NCBI RefSeq assembly: GCF_002953135.1
Contig: NZ_CP026372.1
Coordinates: 2,480,001-2,544,000, forward strand
Source: Sphingobium sp. SCG-1
GTDB taxonomy: Bacteria; Pseudomonadota; Alphaproteobacteria; Sphingomonadales; Sphingomonadaceae
Reading direction: 5' to 3'
DNA: 64,000 nucleotides
Part shown: piece after piece, positions 52,805 through 62,341 of the stretch
How positions within the stretch are numbered: position 1 is the first letter of the stretch
Layout of the letters: every line of letters starts with the position of its first letter
Position numbers and translations under genes: made by a program
Notes under the pieces: model-generated
What the model was told of the DNA's origin: nothing
What the model saw: only the letters and a program-made list of their open reading frames with translations
Databases searched by the model: none

Positions 52805-54304
52805 TCAACCCAAAGCAAGGTCGATCAACGCCATGGTCGAGGGATCAAAGCCAGTCGGTCCGTCCTGCTCGATCGACTTGGCGATCTGCTTGCCCAATTC
52901 GACGCCGAACTGGTCGAACGGATTGATCCCCATCAGCGCGGCATTGGCGAACGTGCGGTGCTCGTAGAACGCGATCAGAGCACCCAGCGACTGCGGCGTC
53001 ACGTCCTCAAGCAGGATCGTCGTGGAAGGTCGATTACCCGGATAGGCACGCGCCGGATCATCCGCATTGTCCTTGCCCCGCATCAATGCCGCACCTTGCG
53101 CGAAGCAATTGACTAGCAGCGTCCGGTGATGCGCCGGGTCAAGCGTATGCCCAGGCTCGATCGAAGCGATGAACTCGACTGGCACGGTATGCGTGCCCTG
53201 ATGCAGCAACTGGAACACCGCATGCTGCGCGTCGGTGCCAACGCCGCCCCAAGTGATCGGGGCAGTCGGGCCGTCAACCGGCTGCCCTTCGGAAGTGACG
53301 CTCTTCCCGTTGCTCTCCATCTCCAGTTGTTGAAGATAGGATGGCAGCAGCTTCAATCGCTCGTCATAAGCGAACAGCGCACGCGTCTGGCACTGTATCA
53401 CTCGCGCATAATAGAGGTCGGCAAAAGCCGCGAGCAACGGCGCATTCGCCTCCGGCTCGGCCAGGCGGAAGTGCCGATCCATGACCGCCGCGCCTTCCAG
53501 CAGGCTCTCGAACGCATCCCATCCTAAAGCCAGAGCCGCAGGAAATCCAATGGAGGACCAAAGCGAATATCGCCCGCCCACATTCTCGTTGAAGGGAAGT
53601 ACGCGCGTTTCGTCGACACCCCACTCCAACGCCTTCTCCGGATCGGCGGTCAGCGCGATCACGCGACCGTAGGGATCGTCGATCCCCGCCTCTACCATCC
53701 AGTTGATCGTGCTGGCGGCGTTTAACATCGTCTCGGTCGTGGTGAATGTCTTGGACGCCACGGCAAGGATCGTCGCCGTCGGATCGAACCGGTCCAGCGC
53801 CGCCTCCAGCGCGGTGCCGTCGACATTGGAGACGATCGCAACATCGTACCGATTGTCCGCTCCACCCAAAGCATCGACGATCAGGTTCGGTCCCAGCGCC
53901 GACCCGCCAATGCCAACATGAATGATGTGACGCACCGGCCCCAAGGCATCCGCCTCAATCGCATCGATCAGCGCACGCATCCGCGCGTGCAGCGCCTTTG
54001 CCGCAGCCACACTCTCCGGGTTCCCCTCGCCCCGCTCGGCGGGATGTTCGGCAGCGCGGCCTTCGGTGTTGTTGACCTTGGCACCCGCGAACAGCGCGTC
54101 GCGCTTGCCTGCAAAGTCGCTCTCGACAGCCAGTTGCTGAAAGGCCGAAAGCAGATCAGCGTTCAGGTGCGTCTTGCTCCAGTCGAACCGGATTGGGCCG
54201 ACCGACAGGCTGTGCTTCGCCAACCGATCCGGATCATTGTCGAAAATCGTCTTCAGTTCAGGAACGGGCTGCGCATGAATGGCGGTCCAGGATGGGCTGG
54301 GCAT
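52805..54304 (-). CDS. pgi: Glucose-6-phosphate isomerase
   Basis: The 499-residue enzyme interconverts glucose 6-phosphate and fructose 6-phosphate. GGSALGPNLIVDAL binds sugar phosphate, ENVGGRYSLWSSIGFPAAL is the first PGI signature, and GVELGKQIAKSIEQDGP is the second. It is somewhat shorter than the E. coli enzyme but has all signatures. It is divergent from lepB across a 174-base gap in which no gene is seen. Confidence 0.96.
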   Translation of the reverse strand: MPSPSWTAIHAQPVPELKTIFDNDPDRLAKHSLSVGPIRFDWSKTHLNADLLSAFQQLAVESDFAGKRDALFAGAKVNNTEGRAAEHPAERGEGNPESVAAAKALHARMRALIDAIEADALGPVRHIIHVGIGGSALGPNLIVDALGGADNRYDVAIVSNVDGTALEAALDRFDPTATILAVASKTFTTTETMLNAASTINWMVEAGIDDPYGRVIALTADPEKALEWGVDETRVLPFNENVGGRYSLWSSIGFPAALALGWDAFESLLEGAAVMDRHFRLAEPEANAPLLAAFADLYYARVIQCQTRALFAYDERLKLLPSYLQQLEMESNGKSVTSEGQPVDGPTAPITWGGVGTDAQHAVFQLLHQGTHTVPVEFIASIEPGHTLDPAHHRTLLVNCFAQGAALMRGKDNADDPARAYPGNRPSTTILLEDVTPQSLGALIAFYEHRTFANAALMGINPFDQFGVELGKQIAKSIEQDGPTGFDPSTMALIDLALG

Positions 54305-54478
54305 AAACTTGTCCTTCTAAGTGGAAGTCGGCTTGCCCCCGGCTGCACGACGGAGATTCACCGCCTCCATAGCCAATCGAAGCGGCGCTTGCATAGGCAG
54401 GAGAATCACCGTCCCTTGACGTTGGCGACGGGACGCCGCAAAGCCGCGATCATAATTCGAGGGAAGCAACGTAGAAGC

Positions 54479-55303
54479 ATGAGCGACAAATCGGAAACGC
54501 GGGACTTTCTGTGGTTCCTGCTGAAGCTCACGGTCTTCGTGGTGGTGCTGCGCAGCTTCATCATGTCGCCCTTCAACATCCCCTCCGAATCGATGCAGCC
54601 CCGGCTTTTGATTGGCGACTATCTGCTAGTGGCGAAATGGCCCTATGGCTATTCGCGCTACAGCCTGCCGTTCAGCGTGCCGCTGATCCCCGGCCGTATC
54701 TTCGCGTCGCAGCCACAGCGCGGCGATGTCGTCGTGTTCAAGGCGCCGCCGGACCAGCGCAATGATTACATCAAGCGCGTGATTGGTGTTCCTGGCGACC
54801 TCATCTCGGTTCAGAACGGCACTGTTATCCTGAACGGTCAGGCCATTCCCAAGGTGAAGGTCGCAGATCTCGTGATCCCGGCGTCGGCGAACATGGTCGC
54901 TGCGGCGGAGAAGGACGGCAACCCCTCGCCCTGCTATCGCCTGCAGTTCGAGGAGCAGGCAAAGGACGGATCGCGCAATTGCCGCTATCCGCAATATCGC
55001 GAGACGCTACCCAATGGCAAAAGCTATAATGTGCTGGACCTTGACCCGGACGGCCCCGCTGACGATCGTGACACGGTCGTCGTGCCGGAAGGACGCCTAT
55101 TCCTGATGGGCGACAACCGTGACCGGAGCGCCGACAGCCGCTTCCCGGCTGAACCCGGCGGCGGCATTGGCCTCGTGCCGCAGGAAAATCTTGTCGGGCG
55201 GGCCCTGGTCTCGGTATTCTCGACCGATGGCAGCGCGCAATGGCTGCTGCCCTGGACGTGGTTCACCGCCGCGCGGTGGGACCGGATCGGCGAAAGCTTC
55301 TGA
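54479..55303 (+). CDS. lepB: Signal peptidase I
   Basis: The 274-residue membrane protease removes Sec signal peptides. An N-terminal hydrophobic segment (FLWFLLKLTVFVVVLRSFI) is followed by the catalytic serine in IPSESMQPRLLIGDYLLV, the lysine in YIKRVIGVPGD and the conserved MGDNRDRSADSR box. A longer insertion lies between box C and box E. Its stop overlaps the rnc start (TGATG), and era follows, a common lepB-rnc-era arrangement. Confidence 0.95.
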   Translation: MSDKSETRDFLWFLLKLTVFVVVLRSFIMSPFNIPSESMQPRLLIGDYLLVAKWPYGYSRYSLPFSVPLIPGRIFASQPQRGDVVVFKAPPDQRNDYIKRVIGVPGDLISVQNGTVILNGQAIPKVKVADLVIPASANMVAAAEKDGNPSPCYRLQFEEQAKDGSRNCRYPQYRETLPNGKSYNVLDLDPDGPADDRDTVVVPEGRLFLMGDNRDRSADSRFPAEPGGGIGLVPQENLVGRALVSVFSTDGSAQWLLPWTWFTAARWDRIGESF

Positions 55304-55968
55304 TGCGTGCCGATACGGCGGACTGGCTTAACGCGCTGATCGAGCGCACGCCTGCCCGCCCCCAACTCTTCATGCAGGCGCTGACGCATGGCAGCGCCGC
55401 AGCGGCCAATTACGAGCGGCTTGAATTTCTGGGCGACCGGGTGCTGGGGCTGGTCGTGGCCGAATGGCTGTTCGAGCATTTTCCCGCGGAACCGGAGGGC
55501 AAACTCTCCCGCCGTTTCAATGCCCTCGTTTCGGGCGAAACCTGCGCCGAGGTGGCTCGCGACGTCGGCGTCCCAAAGCACATGGTGCTGGGCAAACAGG
55601 CTCGCGACGATGGGGCAACCGACAGCGACAATGTGCTGGGCGACGTCATGGAAGCGATCATCGGCGCATTGTTCCTCGACGCCGGGATGGAAGCGGCAAA
55701 GGCACTGGTCCGGCGTTTGTGGGCAGAACGCGTGGACACGCAATCCTCAGCCCCCAAGCATCCCAAGTCCGCGCTTCAGGAATGGGCAGCCGCCAATCGC
55801 CGCCGCCCGCCCGAATATGTGATGACCGGCAAATCCGGGCCACACCACAATCTGCGCTTTGCCGTCACCGTCTCTATCAACGGCGTGGGCGAAGCGTCGG
55901 CAGAGGGCGCGTCGAAGCAGGAGGCGGAAACCGCTGCGGCAAAGGCGATGCTGGCGCAGCTTAGTTAG
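55303..55968 (+). CDS. rnc: Ribonuclease III
   Basis: The 221-residue enzyme cuts double-stranded RNA in rRNA and mRNA processing. The catalytic box is ERLEFLGDRVLGL, and the second acidic site DVMEAIIGALFLD; the C-terminal dsRNA-binding domain runs from PKSALQEWAAANRR to the end. The ATG shares one base with the lepB stop. era follows 38 bases downstream. Confidence 0.96.
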   Translation: MRADTADWLNALIERTPARPQLFMQALTHGSAAAANYERLEFLGDRVLGLVVAEWLFEHFPAEPEGKLSRRFNALVSGETCAEVARDVGVPKHMVLGKQARDDGATDSDNVLGDVMEAIIGALFLDAGMEAAKALVRRLWAERVDTQSSAPKHPKSALQEWAAANRRRPPEYVMTGKSGPHHNLRFAVTVSINGVGEASAEGASKQEAETAAAKAMLAQLS

Positions 55969-56005
55969 CCTTCTCATTTCCGGCCCGCTCCTCTATGGCG
56001 GCGGC

Positions 56006-56914
56006 ATGACATTCATTGAAAATCAAACCCGCTGCGGCGTTATTGCCGTGGTCGGCGCCCCCAATGCGGGCAAGTCGACGCTGGTCAATGCGCTGGTCGG
56101 GCAGAAGGTCGCGATCACCAGCCCCAAGGCGCAGACCACCCGTACCCGAGTCATGGGAGTGGCCATTGAGGGCGCGGCGCAATTGATCCTGGTGGACACG
56201 CCCGGCATCTTCGAACCCAAGCGCCGGCTGGACCGCGCGATGGTACAGGCGGCGTGGGGCGGCGCGCAGGGCGCTGACCTCATCGCGCTGGTGATCGACG
56301 GAAAGGCGGGCCTCGGCACCAAGCTGGAGCGCGCGGTAGAAGGACTGAAGGAACGCAAGGAGCCCAAGCTCCTGATCATCAACAAGGTCGACATCGCGAC
56401 CAAGGAAAAGCTCCTCGTTCATGCGCAGAAGCTGAACGACAACGTTGGTTTTCAAGAGATTTTCTTCGTCAGCGCCGCTACCGGAGATGGCCTGCCGGAG
56501 TTCAAGTCGGCCCTTGCCAAGATGATGCCGGAAGGTCCCTGGCACTTTCCCGAAGATCAGGTCTCGGATGCCACCGACCGGATGCTGGCCGCCGAAATAA
56601 CCCGTGAGCAGCTCTATCATCAACTTCACGCCGAACTGCCTTACGCCGCCGCCGTGGAAACCGAGAAATATACCGAGCGGCCTGACGGCTCTCTCGAAAT
56701 TCACCAACAAATCCTGATCGGCCGACCGACACAGCGCGCAATCGTGCTGGGCAAGGGTGGCCAGCGCCTCAAGCAGATCGGATCGCAGGCCCGCGCCGAA
56801 CTCGCGGCGCTGATCGGCAAGCCCGTCCACCTCTACCTCCATGTGAAGGTGAAGGAAGACTGGGAAAACGATCGCAGCGTCTATCGCGACATCGGGCTGG
56901 ATTGGGTGGAGTAA
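56006..56914 (+). CDS. era: GTPase Era
   Basis: The 302-residue GTPase assists 30S ribosome assembly. GAPNAGKSTLVNALVG is the P-loop, DTPGIFEPKRRL the G3 region, NKVD the G4 motif, and the C-terminal KH domain holds GKGGQRLKQIGSQARAELA. ATG before TFIENQTRCG gives the usual length; the frame is open upstream through the rnc end, but that is a different frame from rnc. Confidence 0.96.
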   Translation: MTFIENQTRCGVIAVVGAPNAGKSTLVNALVGQKVAITSPKAQTTRTRVMGVAIEGAAQLILVDTPGIFEPKRRLDRAMVQAAWGGAQGADLIALVIDGKAGLGTKLERAVEGLKERKEPKLLIINKVDIATKEKLLVHAQKLNDNVGFQEIFFVSAATGDGLPEFKSALAKMMPEGPWHFPEDQVSDATDRMLAAEITREQLYHQLHAELPYAAAVETEKYTERPDGSLEIHQQILIGRPTQRAIVLGKGGQRLKQIGSQARAELAALIGKPVHLYLHVKVKEDWENDRSVYRDIGLDWVE

Positions 56915-56935
56915 CCGTCACCCGATGGCGGTGGT

Positions 56936-59509
56936 CTACTCCGCAGCCACCGCCTTTTTCTTGGGTGCAGCGGCCTTCTTCGGGGTCGCCTTCTTGGCAG
57001 GTGCTTTCTTCGCCGCAGCCTTCTTCGGCGCGGCTTTCTTCTTGCCCTTCTTCGCCGGAGCAGCGGCAGCACGCGCGTCGATTAGCTGCGCCGCTTCCTC
57101 CAGCGTCAAAGCATCCTTGTCCACCGTCTTGGGCAAAGTCGCATTGGTCTCGCCATCGGTGACATAGGCCCCGTAGCGCCCTTCCATCAGCTTGATCTCC
57201 GCCTCGGTACGCGGATGCTTGCCCAGCACCTTCAGCGGCTCACGACCTCCCGCCGAACGTGGCCCCTTGTTCGCCGCATCAGCAAGCTTCGCGACGGCCG
57301 CGTTCATGCCGGTCTCGAATATCTCCGCCGTGCCGGACAGCCGCGCATATTTGCCGTCATGCAGCAGATACGGCCCAAACCGCCCGATGTTCGCGACGAT
57401 CGGCTTGCCCGTCTCCGGGTGATCGCCAACAGTACGCGGCAGGCTCAGCAGCTTCACTGCCCAATCCAGCGTCAACTCACCATCCGGCAAATCCTTTGGG
57501 ATAGACCCGCGCTTCGCCTCCTTGCCCTCGCCCATCTCGATATACGGCCCGAAACGCCCGCTCTTGCGCGTGATGTCCTGCCCCGTTTCAGGGTGCTGCC
57601 CCATCACTTCCGGTCCGGTATCCGCAGCGCCATCGCCACCCGGCTGTCCAAACTTCCGCGTGAACTTACACTCAGGATAGTTGGAGCACGCGATAAACGC
57701 CCCAAACCGGCCCCCGCGCAACGACAGCTTGCCGTCATCGCACAGCGGGCAGGCGCGCGGATCGCTACCATCCGCCTTGGGCGGGAACAGCATCGGCTCC
57801 AGGAACTTGTCCAGCTCGGCAGTGACTTCGGAGGGCTTCTGCTCCATCACCTCCTGCGTCTTGGGCTTAAAATCCTTCCAGAACGCTTCGAGCACGGCCT
57901 GCCACTGCGCACGACCACCGGACACATCGTCCAGTTCGTCTTCCATGCCCGCCGTGAAGTCGTAACTCACATAGCGCTCAAAGAATCGCTCCAGAAACGC
58001 CGTCACCAGCCGCCCGCTTTCCTCAGCGAAGAAGCGGTTCTTTTCGACCCGCACATAGTCACGATCCTTCAGCGTCTGCAGCGTCGAGGCATAGGTGGAA
58101 GGCCGTCCAATGCCCAATTCCTCCAGCCGTTTGACGAGGCTCGCCTCGCTGTAGCGCGGCGGCGGCTGCGTGAAATGCTGCTCCGCATTGACTGCCTTCT
58201 TCGCCGGCGCATCGCCCTGGGCGAGGCGCGGCAACAGCTTGCCGTCCTCGTCCTCGGCATCGTCGCGGCCTTCTTCGTACAGCGCCAGGAAGCCGGGGAA
58301 GATCACGACCTGCCCCGTCGCCCGCAGCGTATGGCTCCCGCTGCCATCGACCATGTCGATCGTTGTCCGCTCCATGCGCGCCGAAGCCATCTGGCTTGCC
58401 AGCGCGCGCTTGAACACCAGATCGTACAACCGCGCATGATCGCCGCTGCCGACCTTGTCGCGCGAAAACTCGGTTGGGCGAATGGCCTCATGCGCTTCCT
58501 GCGCGTTCTTGGCCTTCGTCTGATACTGCCGTGGTTTTTCAGGGAGATAGCCGCCGTCATAACGATCGGATATCGCCTTGCGAGCCGCCGAAATCGCACT
58601 GCCGTCCATCTGCACGCCGTCGGTGCGCATATAGGTGATCGCGCCATCCTCGTACAGTTGCTGCGCAATCCGCATCGTGTGGCTGGCCGAGAAACCGAGT
58701 TTGCGTGCCGCCTCCTGCTGCAATGTCGAAGTCGTGAACGGCGGAGGAGGATTGCGCGTGACCGGCTTGGTCTCGACGCTCTGCACGGTGAAGCGCCCCG
58801 CCTCGACATCAGCCTTCGCGGCCAGCGCATCGCCTTCCTTGCCGATGGTCAGCCGCTCAATCTTCTCGCCCTTCCAGCGGATCAGGCGCGAGGTGAATGA
58901 TACCCCGCCCTGCTCCATCTCGGCAGAGACGGACCAATATTCCTGTGGCTTGAAGCTTTCGATTTCGCGCTCGCGCTCCACCACCAATCGCAACGCGACG
59001 GACTGCACACGCCCCGCCGACTTCGCGCCCGGCAGTTTGCGCCACAGCACAGGCGAGAGCGTAAAGCCCACCAGATAATCCAGCGCTCGCCGCGCCCGAT
59101 ACGCGTCGATCAGATCCTCATCCAAAGCACGCGGATGCGCCATCGCATCGAGCACAGCCGCCTTCGTGATCGCATTAAAGGTTACGCGGTCAACCTGCTG
59201 AGGTAGCGCCTTTTTCGCGCGCAGCACTTCCTGCACATGCCAACTGATCGCTTCCCCTTCGCGGTCAGGGTCAGTCGCCAGGATGAGGCGCGTGGCTTTC
59301 TTCGCCTCGTCGGTGATCGCCTTCAACTGGCGCGCCTTGTCGCCATAATTCTCCCACGACATTGCAAAGCCATCGTCCGGGTTCACCGACCCGTCCTTGG
59401 GCGGCAAATCGCGAATATGGCCGTAGGAGGCGAGGACATGGAAGTCCCCACCCAGATACTTCTCGATGGTCTTCGCCTTGGCCGGCGATTCTACGATGAC
59501 TAGCTGCAT
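56936..59509 (-). CDS. topA: DNA topoisomerase I
   Basis: The 857-residue type IA enzyme relaxes negative supercoils. The Toprim domain starts the chain (LVIVESPAKAKTIEKYLG), the catalytic tyrosine is in ITYMRTDGVQ, and the zinc-binding CPLCDDGKLSLRGGRFGAFI region follows near 600. Several C-terminal Gly-Arg-Phe-Gly repeats and a Lys/Ala/Pro-rich tail of about 45 residues end the protein. dprA lies upstream on the same strand; the end converges on era. Confidence 0.96.
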   Translation of the reverse strand: MQLVIVESPAKAKTIEKYLGGDFHVLASYGHIRDLPPKDGSVNPDDGFAMSWENYGDKARQLKAITDEAKKATRLILATDPDREGEAISWHVQEVLRAKKALPQQVDRVTFNAITKAAVLDAMAHPRALDEDLIDAYRARRALDYLVGFTLSPVLWRKLPGAKSAGRVQSVALRLVVEREREIESFKPQEYWSVSAEMEQGGVSFTSRLIRWKGEKIERLTIGKEGDALAAKADVEAGRFTVQSVETKPVTRNPPPPFTTSTLQQEAARKLGFSASHTMRIAQQLYEDGAITYMRTDGVQMDGSAISAARKAISDRYDGGYLPEKPRQYQTKAKNAQEAHEAIRPTEFSRDKVGSGDHARLYDLVFKRALASQMASARMERTTIDMVDGSGSHTLRATGQVVIFPGFLALYEEGRDDAEDEDGKLLPRLAQGDAPAKKAVNAEQHFTQPPPRYSEASLVKRLEELGIGRPSTYASTLQTLKDRDYVRVEKNRFFAEESGRLVTAFLERFFERYVSYDFTAGMEDELDDVSGGRAQWQAVLEAFWKDFKPKTQEVMEQKPSEVTAELDKFLEPMLFPPKADGSDPRACPLCDDGKLSLRGGRFGAFIACSNYPECKFTRKFGQPGGDGAADTGPEVMGQHPETGQDITRKSGRFGPYIEMGEGKEAKRGSIPKDLPDGELTLDWAVKLLSLPRTVGDHPETGKPIVANIGRFGPYLLHDGKYARLSGTAEIFETGMNAAVAKLADAANKGPRSAGGREPLKVLGKHPRTEAEIKLMEGRYGAYVTDGETNATLPKTVDKDALTLEEAAQLIDARAAAAPAKKGKKKAAPKKAAAKKAPAKKATPKKAAAPKKKAVAAE

Positions 59510-59600
59510 ATTGCTGCCGAAAACCTCTGTTGAAACGATCTCTCACGTATACGCGCGAGTCTGGCGGCCGAAGTTCCGACCCGTCAAGCGGCCTTTGCGA

Positions 59601-60683
59601 TCAGCTTTGAAGGCTTACGCGCCCTCCCGCGTGGCGCTCCACCCGTGCAGCCAATTCCAGTTCGAGCAGGACTGTCTGAACCAGCGCGGGCGCAATGCCG
59701 GATTGCCTGATGAGTTCATCCACCTGCACCGGCACCGGGCCGAGAAGATCGACGATGCGGCGACGTTCCGCATCGCTCGCGTCCACAGGCGCTCCGGGCA
59801 TGAACGGATCGACAGGCTGACGCAGCATCGCGCCGTGAATCGGGCCGACCGCTTCCAGGATGTCGGCGACGGACTGGATCAGTATCGCGCCTTCCCGGAT
59901 CAATTGATTGCAACCCTGCGTCCGCGGATCGAGCGGCGAACCTGGCACGGCCATCACATCGCGTCCCGCTTCCCCGGCAAGCCGCGCCGTTATCAGCGAC
60001 CCAGATTTCGGCGCCGCCTCGACAACCACGGTCCCCAATGAAAGACCGGCAATGATCCGGTTGCGCGACGGGAAATGTCTCGCCAGCGGCTGCGTTCCGG
60101 GCGGCTGTTCCGCCAGCAGCAGCCCGCGCATCGCAACCTGTTCCTGCAAGGCTTCATTCTCTGGCGGATAGACGATGTCGATCCCGCTGGCGATCACGCC
60201 GATCGTTCCGCCCTCCAACGATCCCTGATGCGCTGCCGTATCTATCCCTCGCGCTAGTCCTGACACGACCGTCACACCCTGCGCCGCCAGCCCCTGCCCT
60301 AGCATCCGCGCAAAGCGACATGCTGCCGCCGAGGCATTGCGCGCGCCAACCAGAGCGATGCACCGTTGCTTCGCAAGTGACAGGTCACCGCGATAAATCA
60401 GCGCAGGTGGCGCGGTTTCCATCTCTGCCAGCAAGGCAGGATAATCGGGCTCGCCGACGAACACATAGGATGCGCCCAGCGCCCGCGCGCGCTCCGCTTC
60501 CCGTGAGACCGCCGCCACATCGGCCAAGCGGGGTGGACGCCCGCCACCACGCGCAGCCAGCGACGGTATGGCCTCTATGGCTTTGGTCGCCGATCCATAT
60601 CGTACGATGAGCTGACGATAGGTCACTGGCCCCACCTGAGCCGACCGGATAAGACGCAGATTGTCGAGGCGTGAGGCGTCCAA
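59601..60683 (-). CDS. dprA: DNA-processing protein DprA
   Basis: The 360-residue protein loads RecA on incoming single-stranded DNA. The N-terminal helical part (LIRSAQVGPVTYRQLI) precedes the Rossmann-like core with GARNASAAACRFA, VVSGLARGIDTAAH and FPSRNRIIAGLS, and a C-terminal winged-helix-like domain. No ATG is near the conserved start; a TTG preceded by AAAGG and lying just past the plsY stop is chosen. Competence genes are not otherwise seen in the window. Confidence 0.9.
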   Translation of the reverse strand: MDASRLDNLRLIRSAQVGPVTYRQLIVRYGSATKAIEAIPSLAARGGGRPPRLADVAAVSREAERARALGASYVFVGEPDYPALLAEMETAPPALIYRGDLSLAKQRCIALVGARNASAAACRFARMLGQGLAAQGVTVVSGLARGIDTAAHQGSLEGGTIGVIASGIDIVYPPENEALQEQVAMRGLLLAEQPPGTQPLARHFPSRNRIIAGLSLGTVVVEAAPKSGSLITARLAGEAGRDVMAVPGSPLDPRTQGCNQLIREGAILIQSVADILEAVGPIHGAMLRQPVDPFMPGAPVDASDAERRRIVDLLGPVPVQVDELIRQSGIAPALVQTVLLELELAARVERHAGGRVSLQS

Positions 60684-60688
60684 CGCAG

Positions 60689-61303
60689 TCAGCCTTTCTT
60701 GCCGACTTTGGGTTCCGTGCCCGCTATCAGTCGCGCAATGTTGGCGCGGTGCCGCCACAGCACGATTGCCGTCATCCCGGCAAACGCCTGCGCAAGCATG
60801 GGATGGCCCATCGCCCAGGCGCCGATCGGCGCGCTGACCGCCGCCGACATCCCGCCGACCGACGACCGCCGCGAGAGCAGCAAGGCGGCTATCCACACGC
60901 CCGCAAACAGCAGACCACTTGGCCAATGCAGCGCCAGGACCACGCCCATCATCGTCGCCACGCCCTTGCCCCCGGCAAAGCGCAACCAGACGGGATAGCA
61001 ATGACCAACGAACGCCATCAGGCCGCAGATCAGCGCCCCATGCGCTGGATCGATCATGTGACCGATGGCGACTGCGGCCATTCCTTTGGCCAGATCGAAC
61101 ACCAGGGTCAGCGCCGCCAATCCTTTGCGGCCTGTCCGCAGGACATTGGTCGCACCGATGTTCCCCGAACCGATTTTCCGCAAGTCGCCCTCACCGGAAA
61201 ACCGGGTAATCAGCAAGCCGAACGGAATGGACCCGAGCAGATATCCGACCAGGACGGCAAGCAGGGGCGCGAACGAAGAGGATGGCATTTGGATCAATCC
61301 CAT
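60689..61303 (-). CDS. plsY: Glycerol-3-phosphate acyltransferase PlsY
   Basis: The 204-residue membrane protein acylates glycerol 3-phosphate with acyl-phosphate. Five or six hydrophobic segments are seen. The conserved loops are GYLLGSIPFGLL, IGSGNIGATNVLRTG and RFAGGKGVATMMG. It begins phospholipid synthesis at the inner membrane. dprA follows directly after it on the same strand. An ATG five codons in is another possible start. Confidence 0.95.
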   Translation of the reverse strand: MGLIQMPSSSFAPLLAVLVGYLLGSIPFGLLITRFSGEGDLRKIGSGNIGATNVLRTGRKGLAALTLVFDLAKGMAAVAIGHMIDPAHGALICGLMAFVGHCYPVWLRFAGGKGVATMMGVVLALHWPSGLLFAGVWIAALLLSRRSSVGGMSAAVSAPIGAWAMGHPMLAQAFAGMTAIVLWRHRANIARLIAGTEPKVGKKG

Positions 61304-61422
61304 AATGAGTGCCGCACCCGCTGGCGAAATGAACCGAACGTGCTGGCGTCGCCGTGCTTTAGAGGCGAGTTCCTCTCCGCGCTACGGTTGACTTCACTAT
61401 CGCCGCAGGGAAATGAAAGCAT

Positions 61423-62226
61423 ATGTCCGTATCTCCCGATGCTCCCGTGTTATTCTTCGATTCTGGCGTGGGGGGTCTCTCCATCCTCGCACCGGCCCGC
61501 AAGCTGCTGCCGAATATGCCCGTCATCTACGCAGCGGATTCGGCGGGCTTTCCCTATGGCACGAAAAGCGAAGCGGAAGTCGCGGCTCGCGTGCCTGCGC
61601 TCCTGGGGCGGCTTGTGGAGCGATACCGGCCCCGACTGGTCGTGATCGCTTGCAACACAGCGTCCACGATCGCACTTTCGGTCGTCCGTTCCGCGCTCGA
61701 GGTGCCAGTGGTCGGCACGGTCCCAGCGATCAAGCCTGCGGCGGAACAATCGCGCACGCGCGTCATCGGCGTGTTGGGGACCAACGCGACGGTGCGGCAA
61801 CCCTATGTAGACCGTCTTGCCGCCGAGCATGGCGCCGATTGCACGATATTACGCCATGGTTCCGCCGATCTCGTTGCCCTGGCCGAGGCAAAGCTACGCG
61901 GCGAACCGCTGGACCCCAATGTGGCACGCAACGCGCTGGATGGCCTGCTTGGCCAACCCGGTGGCGACAAGATGGACGTCGTTGCCCTGGCCTGTACCCA
62001 TTTCCCGTTGCTCCTGGAGGAGCTGACGGCCGCCAGTCCGCGACCGCTTACATTTGTCGACGGCGGCGCGGGCATCGCGCGGCGGATAGACTATCTCACG
62101 CAGGGGCAGCAATGGCCCGAAGCATGTGAGCCGGGCGTGGCAGTGTTCACTCGCGTCGATGAAAATACCCGCGCTTTGGCGCAGTCGCTTCACAACTTCG
62201 GCCTGGACCGCATCGAAGCGCTATGA
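61423..62226 (+). CDS. murI: Glutamate racemase
   Basis: The 267-residue enzyme supplies D-glutamate for peptidoglycan. FDSGVGGLSI holds the conserved aspartate, ACNTAST the first catalytic cysteine and ALACTHFPLL the second. Length fits the family. It is divergent from plsY and followed by hemA in the same direction. Confidence 0.95.
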   Translation: MSVSPDAPVLFFDSGVGGLSILAPARKLLPNMPVIYAADSAGFPYGTKSEAEVAARVPALLGRLVERYRPRLVVIACNTASTIALSVVRSALEVPVVGTVPAIKPAAEQSRTRVIGVLGTNATVRQPYVDRLAAEHGADCTILRHGSADLVALAEAKLRGEPLDPNVARNALDGLLGQPGGDKMDVVALACTHFPLLLEELTAASPRPLTFVDGGAGIARRIDYLTQGQQWPEACEPGVAVFTRVDENTRALAQSLHNFGLDRIEAL

Positions 62227-62341
62227 TTCATTTAAGCGACTAATCTAATCCGCCGTTTCTGCGAACGGTTATCACTGGTAAATCGCAAATCTCGCGGCTA
62301 AATGGCGCAAGCACAGGGGATGCAGCAGTCGGGACGGCGCC

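Noticed and set aside
57215..58900. 561-codon open frame opposite topA
   Set aside because: It mirrors topA, with Arg/Leu/His-rich composition and no motif.
60689..61001. A longer DprA beginning inside plsY
   Set aside because: The extra residues are read out of frame from plsY and do not resemble DprA; the conserved part starts just after the plsY stop.
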